From Manihot esculenta (lineage: Eukaryota; Streptophyta; Magnoliopsida; Malpighiales; Euphorbiaceae), in contig NC_035177.2 in the NCBI RefSeq assembly GCF_001659605.2, positions 33,434,136 to 33,498,135 on the forward strand: DNA of 64,000 bases, read 5' to 3'. Shown here in pieces: positions 58,808 through 64,000 of this stretch. A program made the translations under genes and the position numbers. The notes beneath the pieces were generated by a model. The model was not told where the DNA came from and ran no database searches. It worked only from the letters and a program-made list of their open reading frames with translations. Within the stretch, counting starts at the first letter, position 1; each line of letters opens with the position of its first letter.

Positions 58808-58965
58808 GCGTTCCGAAGAGACAGAGAAAATTCAAAATGTGAAACAATAATGAGACGAAAAGTTGTTCTGCACAGCTTTGTCCAAGAGCGGCGCGGTCAT
58901 TATTACTCTCGATATTTATCCCCTCATTGGTCAGGCAATAACCGACGAGAAGGTAAAGGGGCAAT

Positions 58966-59462
58966 TGATGACCGCTGGATTTCTCCACCCCGGTCTGGGG
59001 TTAGACCCACGATACCAGCCCATTATCTAAAGGCCCTCAAGCCTCATACATGCATCAGGTCCGGTCCACTCAGTCTGGAGACCGGACTCCCATCAATCTC
59101 CTCAACCAGACCGGCCTAACTCTTTGGGCCCGACGAACAAATCCTCTCTGGGTTCAGCCCATATCATATCTTCCGGTCCAGGCCGGAATCAGGAAGGAGA
59201 CCTATCCATCCATCACGTGGGATCACCCGCACGCGCGTCCGGGAGAATCAAGGGCCGTTACGCATGGGGCAGCGATCTGATTTCCTCGTACGTCCATATC
59301 AACGTAACAGGGACAGGTGGCCCAATGACATACATTCTGTTACACGTCACTAGCGGATAAAAGGAGATTGAAAAAAGGAGAAATAGTCTCCTCTAAGGAT
59401 AAGATTTTTTCAGTTTTACAGAACTCTTGTAAAACCCTATTTTTCTGGATCTCAGATCATCA
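58966..59462 (+). repeat. 3' LTR
   Basis: 497 bp, ends TCATCA at 59462 followed by the target duplicate gttgt. Preceded by aggtaaaggggcaat, the likely polypurine tract. Roughly 6% different from the 5' LTR by eye. Confidence 0.93.
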
Positions 59463-59467
59463 GTTGT

Positions 59468-60662
59468 TAAATTCAAAATAAAATAAAAGCTTAACTACAT
59501 AAAAATTTTACCTCTTTTCTTTATTTTACAATTTAATGTAAATATTTGAAAATTAATAAAATTATTTAAAATTATAAATTTTATTATAATTGTATCTAAT
59601 TTTAAATTTTAAATTTTAAATTATAAAAATTTTTCTTTACCTGTCTTAATCCAGTGAATAAAAGTATATCATTCGCTAATAGACTCAAAATCAAATCTCC
59701 TGTAAAATCTTCAAAGAAAATCCTTAATAAAAAAAACTGATATTTTATCTTATTAAACCATTTATTCTTAATATATTAAATTGAAATGGCAAAGTGTCCT
59801 TTAAAATCTTTTGAAGAAATAATTAAATCCTAGTACATGAATCAATTTTTCAGAAAAGTCCATATATATATATATTAAAAAAAAAAAAAGACTAAAATTG
59901 ACGAACTCAAAAGCTTATACAAGATGAGAGTCATCCAATGCTGTGTTAGTTATTTGCTTTAAAATCTCTTTCAATAAATAACTTTTCAAATAAAATTAAT
60001 TAATAAACTGAAAATCGTTTGATAATAAATAAACAGAAAACATATAATATCAAGGCATTATAATTGTACCATGCAGTACTAGTGTGTGATATTAAGAATT
60101 AGATAATATTTTTTTATATTTTTTTATGTTTAGAATTCTTTAAAAAATAAATAATAAAAAATATTTTTTATTAAATAAAAATTAAATTATTTTTAAAAAA
60201 CTAACTTAAAAAGTTATTTTTTACGCTTTACAAATTTTGTTAATACTTTTATATATAAAATTATTAATATTTTTTATTTTTTAATTTAAAATTAAAATAA
60301 TTTATTTTATTAGAAAATATTTTCAACAAATAAATGAAACCTAAAGGCATTTTTCAATGGTAAATTTAAAAGAAAAAAATTATTAAAAACTCATATGAAA
60401 ATAAATTTAACAATTATTAGATTTAATATTTATATTAAAATTATATACTCATCATTAAATTTTAATTTTAAATTGACATAAATCTAGATATTAATATTTT
60501 AACATAATAGATATTAAAATTATGTTCATATGAAAGATCAAGCTTATATTAAATGCAGCAGAAATGAAAAGGACAATGGCAGATGGGTAGAAGGTGATGG
60601 AATAATGGTGGCCTTGCAATTATGGATCGAAATAGAAACATAACTAAAACTACAAAGTTAAT
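59468..60662. other. AT-rich intergenic DNA
   Basis: No gene or recognisable repeat; AT-rich low-complexity sequence. Confidence 0.55.
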
Positions 60663-60679
60663 AATTTCATCTACTTCTG

Positions 60680-60766
60680 TACTCCAAGGGTTAGTCTGGT
60701 GGAAAGTGCATAGCCTTAAAAGGTCTAAGGTTCGACTCCCCCAACCCCCTATTTCAAAAAAAAAAA
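60680..60766 (+). mobile_element. Very short tRNA-derived SINE (about 87 bp with tail), 17-bp TSD
   Basis: A box-like tagtctggtgg at 60692-60702 and an exact B box ggttcgactcc at 60729-60739 are spaced as in an RNA polymerase III internal promoter. The body ends in a run of A (60756-60766). The 17-bp sequence aatttcatctacttctg occurs immediately before (60663-60679) and after (60767-60783), a perfect target-site duplication of LINE-style retroposition. The fold is not a normal tRNA, so this is a SINE or tRNA-derived retropseudogene rather than a working tRNA gene. No tRNA-unrelated body is seen, which makes it unusually short. Confidence 0.85.
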
Positions 60767-60783
60767 AATTTCATCTACTTCTG

Positions 60784-62267
60784 AAAGCTATTGGAGTTAT
60801 TATTTTTGTGTTTAATATATATTTTTTGCACTTTATAATAATATGTGCATTGAATTTCCATGCTTTTTAGTTTTTTTTTTTTTTCTAAGAGATGCTTTCT
60901 AGGTCTCTTGATTATTCATGGAAAATGAACCCTTTTCTGGCCATTGCTTTCTGGAGAGATTGGGCCACCGTCCAATTTTTTTTTTTTTAAAGAATTTTCA
61001 TAATTTCTTTCTTTTATATTTGATGGTTGGGATGAGAGAGATAGTATTTGGTTATTTTATAAGTCAAATCAAAATTGTTTATAATTATAATGTCAATATG
61101 TCATAAGAAAATATTGTTTGGCTTTAACTATAAATTAAAAATTAATTAAAATAATAAAAATTATAAATAAAATACATTTTTCAAATAAAAAATTATATTA
61201 TCTTGATAAATTTTTTCAAAACATTAACATTACCATCGTTTTAATAAAATTGTCAACTATTTAATTTGAAAAAGACCACATTCTGCTTTTAGTTATTTTT
61301 AATAGATCAAGTTACTTTTCTTTAAAAGAAAATTTTATTAAATAACATCTTAGTAGTTCCATTACACAATTAACTATTTATTTTTAAATTAATTTCTAAA
61401 TTAAAATATATTTTAAATCAAAGGTAAATTTAAATGGTGATATTATTATTAAATCTCTTTGAAAAAATAAAAATTATGATTTTCCTCTAGTTAAGATTTT
61501 TTAGATCTATACAACAGAGGTATTTTCTTTTTTTTTTTCAATATAATGATGAATATCTTAGAATTAGTAGATAAAATACTCAAATTCAAAAACTTATCTA
61601 TTTCTACATGGCATAAAAAAATTAACAAAACTATCTTTCATCGGCTATAGTTTATCTTTTTTGAAAAGAAAGTTAATAGTTAAAGTATATTGATTTATTT
61701 TGAGGTTTATTGTTCATGAAATTTGACTAAAAAAAATTAAATCGTAATGCTCTTGAAATGGGTTGCTTGGGTATGTGGAAATGGAATAGACCAAAAGAGA
61801 AAGGTAGTGGGAAACTTTATTAAATTGTATGGCACATGGATTTGAATCACACTTTACAATATATACCCTTGCACATTATATAGGACATTCTTGATTTTAT
61901 GGGTCCACTTATGAAGTTGGGTGATAAAAGAGGGACCCTTTGCCCTTCCAAACCCTAGGAGTGAAAATCTTGTTCAAGAAAAATTAGAGAAAATTGCCTA
62001 TCCCCGCCTCTTCTTAAATATTAATTAATATTGTTTTATAATTTTTTTTAAGAAAAATATTATGGTATGTTTCGATACATTGATTTAAAATCAATGGATT
62101 TAGTTTTGGGTCAAATATTTTAATTATAAAACTTGAGAAAATAAGAATTTGGATTCCAATTAATTAAATTCAAGGTAAAAATAAAAACTTAAAAAGTAAT
62201 TTTTTAAAATACAAATGCTAACTATATTACTTGAAATTTATATTCAATCTAATAAAAGAAATTACTA
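60784..62267. other. AT-rich intergenic DNA
   Basis: About 1.5 kb with no protein-like ORF. A slightly less AT-rich part at 61745-61990 (tgggtccacttatgaagttg) has no recognised feature. Confidence 0.5.
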
Positions 62268-62275
62268 AATGCTCA

Positions 62276-63496
62276 TAGGGTGATTCGAATAGAACCGAAA
62301 TAACCGACCGAATCGATTTGATTTAATAATTTGATTCGGTTTTAAAATAAAATCGATTCGATTCGATTTTATTTTTAAAAATTTCGGTTGGTCGATTCGG
62401 TTCGATTTTAGAGATAAAATAGTTCGGTCGAACCAAACCGACCGAATTAGCCTTAAACGCTGCGTTTTATGATAGGGTTATATCACTTCACTTCACCACT
62501 TCCCTAGCTCCCATCCCTCATACAGCCACGAGCCACCTGCCTCCCTCTCTCTCAAACCTCAGTCTCAGACTCTCAGTTGAAGCACCCACGACTCTTTACC
62601 ATTCTCGTCCCTTCTCCGTTCTCATCCTTCAGTTCAGTCCCGCAGCCACGGCCATCCACCCACCCAGTCGTCAGTCCCACAACCACTCATCCAGTCATCA
62701 ATCCCACAACCACTCATCCAGTCGCCAAAACCAGCTAGAGTCTCCTCTCCGTCCTTCGCGTCTTCAGTCCCGCAGCCATGGCCACCCACCTACTCACCAA
62801 AGCCAGCCAGAGTCTCTTCTTTCCATCCTTCGCGTCTTCAGTCCCGCAGCCACGGCCACCCACCCACGCAGTCGCCAATCCCGCAACCACCCACCCACTC
62901 GCCAAAGCCAGAGTCTCTTCTCTCCATCCTTTGCGTCTTCAGTCCCGCAGCCACGGCCACCCAATCACCAGTCTCGCAGCCACCCACCCACTCGCCAAAG
63001 TCAGATTCTCTTATCTCCATCCTTCGCGTCTCTCTCTCACGGCCATCACTGTGGCTCGCGTCTCTCTCTCACAGGCGTCGCTCGTGGCTCACATCTCTCC
63101 CTGACGGCCGTTGCTCGCATCTCACCCTTACAATCGTAAATTATAATTTTGATGTTGTTTGAATTATTTTATAATTTAACTATTATTTTGATTAAGAATA
63201 TTAGGTTAGAAGTTGTTGATTAATTTAGATTTTATGATTAATTGATTGGATTTTATGATTAATTAAATATATTAGGTTTAAATCAATTTTTATTAGGTCC
63301 AAATTATATTATAATTCAATGAAATTAGAGAAAGGCTCAAAAATAGATTTCGAACCAAACCGAACCAATTCGATTCGATTCAGTTTGATTTTTTATTTTA
63401 TTTAGTTCGGTTCGGTCTATAATTTAAAAAAAATCAGTTAAATCGGTTTTGACCAATTCGATTCGGTACCGAACCAAACCGACCGTTGCACACCTA
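62276..63496. mobile_element. hAT-like non-autonomous DNA transposon, 1221 bp, 8-bp TSD AATGCTCA
   Basis: Left end tagggtgattcgaatagaac, right end gttgcacaccta (taggtgtgc on the other strand). The 8 bp aatgctca flank it at 62268-62275 and 63497-63504, the duplication length of hAT elements. Both subterminal regions (about 62290-62450 and 63350-63490) are full of ttcggttcg and aaccgaacc in both orientations, so the ends can pair. The centre (about 62456-63135) is GC-rich, with several copies of a block holding gcgtcttcagtcccgcagcc, and contains no transposase. ORFs there (for example 62778-63104) are repeat-driven and not credible genes. Confidence 0.85.
62700..63035 (+). repeat. Irregular tandem repeat in the centre of the hAT-like element
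   Basis: Blocks like agagtctcttctctccatcc followed by gcgtcttcagtcccgcagcc recur near 62736, 62809, 62911 and (partly) 63003, spaced about 73-103 bp. C-rich on the plus strand. Probably internally amplified cargo of unknown origin. Confidence 0.7.
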
Positions 63497-63504
63497 AATG
63501 CTCA

Positions 63505-64000
63505 CCTCAATTTTAAATTAAAATTCTTTTTATTAGACAAATAAAATATTTTATTTTCAATTTTTAAATTTTAAATTTAATACTTGAAATCTTCCAAAAT
63601 TAAATTATGTAACTCAAACACAACCTAGCTTATTTTATTTTCAGCGGTGTTATGATAGAGTATTGGAGAACCTTTTTTTTTTTTTTCTCAAGCCATGAAC
63701 TCTTTTGTTCTTAATGAAAAATTTGTATCCAACAATTTTATCATAATTATTGATCATGATAAAACGTGTATAGATTCACTAGAATTAATAGTTACATCAG
63801 TAAAATTATTATATATACATGTATAAAATGATTGATTTTTTATGAGTGAAATTAACCAATTTATCGTCGAAGTAGGAACAAATAAATGGTGAAAACTTAG
63901 TAGTAATAGAAGTTTTGTGGGACAAAAGTATGATTTTTTACATTGATTAGACATAAATTTAATATTAAATATAGACATTTACTCAATCCTCCACCTATTG
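63505..64000. other. AT-rich intergenic DNA at the right edge
   Basis: No gene or repeat recognised. The minus-strand ORF at 63754-63978 has no family features. Confidence 0.5.

Larger units (their letters stand above)
52700..59462 (+). mobile_element. Non-autonomous gypsy (Tat-like) LTR retrotransposon, 6763 bp, TSD GTTGT
   Basis: Two 497-bp LTRs (52700-53196 and 58966-59462), each starting TGATGA and ending TCATCA, are flanked by the same 5 bp, gttgt, at 52695-52699 and 59463-59467. A primer-binding-type sequence tggcgccgtctgtggg begins 3 bp after the left LTR, and a purine run (aggtaaagggg) precedes the right LTR. The LTRs differ at about 30 sites by eye (about 6%), mostly transitions. 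Inside: a sense gag, then only a trace of protease-region sequence, a 106-bp tandem repeat, and a long antisense ORF. Reverse transcriptase, RNase H and integrase are absent, so it depends on enzymes from elsewhere. An antisense gene beside the 3' LTR is typical of Tat-lineage gypsy elements. Confidence 0.93.

Noticed and set aside
60680..60766. A functional tRNA gene
   Set aside because: The A and B boxes are good, but the ends do not pair into an acceptor stem and the copy has a poly(A) tail and a TSD, so it is a retroposon.
62778..63104. 108-codon ORF in the centre of the hAT-like element
   Set aside because: Follows an irregular C-rich tandem repeat and has overlapping ORFs on the other strand; no domain.

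Overview
This is plant nuclear DNA. The evidence is intron-split genes with GT-AG and a few GC-AG introns, a DEMETER-type 5-methylcytosine DNA glycosylase (a plant-specific family), cysteine-rich and S-domain receptor-kinase relics, and plant transposon classes (TRIM, gypsy/Tat-like LTR, CACTA, hAT-like, SINE, LINE). Base composition is AT-rich. The organism is a eudicot; repeat texture (an LTR studded with TTCGGCCGCCGAA) makes me think of Euphorbiaceae such as Manihot or Hevea, but that is a weak guess.

Layout. 1-4.05 kb: a LINE reverse-transcriptase fragment at the very edge, then AT-rich intergenic DNA. 4.06-13.38 kb: a large tandem array of 13 units of about 690-780 bp, each carrying its own G-rich 24-bp minisatellite. 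13.38-15.06 kb: a short unique piece and a second, unrelated array of about 67-bp units. 15.06-18.8 kb: AT-rich spacer, a T/G-rich block and the presumed 5' region of the next gene. 18.8-29.0 kb: the main gene of the window, a DEMETER-like DNA demethylase that I can thread through 19 exons into a 1767-residue open protein, with all catalytic residues present, three N-terminal 61-residue repeats, two GC-AG introns and transposon pieces in its introns. 30.0-36.6 kb: a graveyard of two head-to-head cysteine-rich receptor-like kinases, both broken; a stray copy of part of a demethylase exon lies beside the minus-strand one, and a 2-kb CACTA element lies inside the plus-strand one. 37.0-37.6 kb: an AT-hook ORF of unknown family. 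37.73-40.51 kb: a small element interrupted by a 2.28-kb solo LTR. 41.8-42.4 kb: an intronless RING-H2 gene. 43.6-45.8 kb: a truncated S-domain receptor kinase pseudogene. 48.85-49.4 kb: a small two-TM gene with a DUF761-like tail. 52.7-59.5 kb: a 6.8-kb non-autonomous gypsy (Tat-like) element with intact LTRs and target duplication, sense gag, no pol, and a long spliced antisense ORF. 60.7 kb: an 87-bp SINE with a 17-bp target duplication. 62.3-63.5 kb: an hAT-like element with an 8-bp target duplication.

Function. Probably only four loci are live genes: the demethylase, the RING-H2 protein, the DUF761-like protein and perhaps the AT-hook ORF. They do not form a pathway or operon. I found no clearly new multigene system. 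The most unusual items are the two-level satellite, the triplicated N-terminus and GC-AG introns of the demethylase, the mobilised demethylase exon fragment, the antisense gene of the Tat-like element and the very short SINE.
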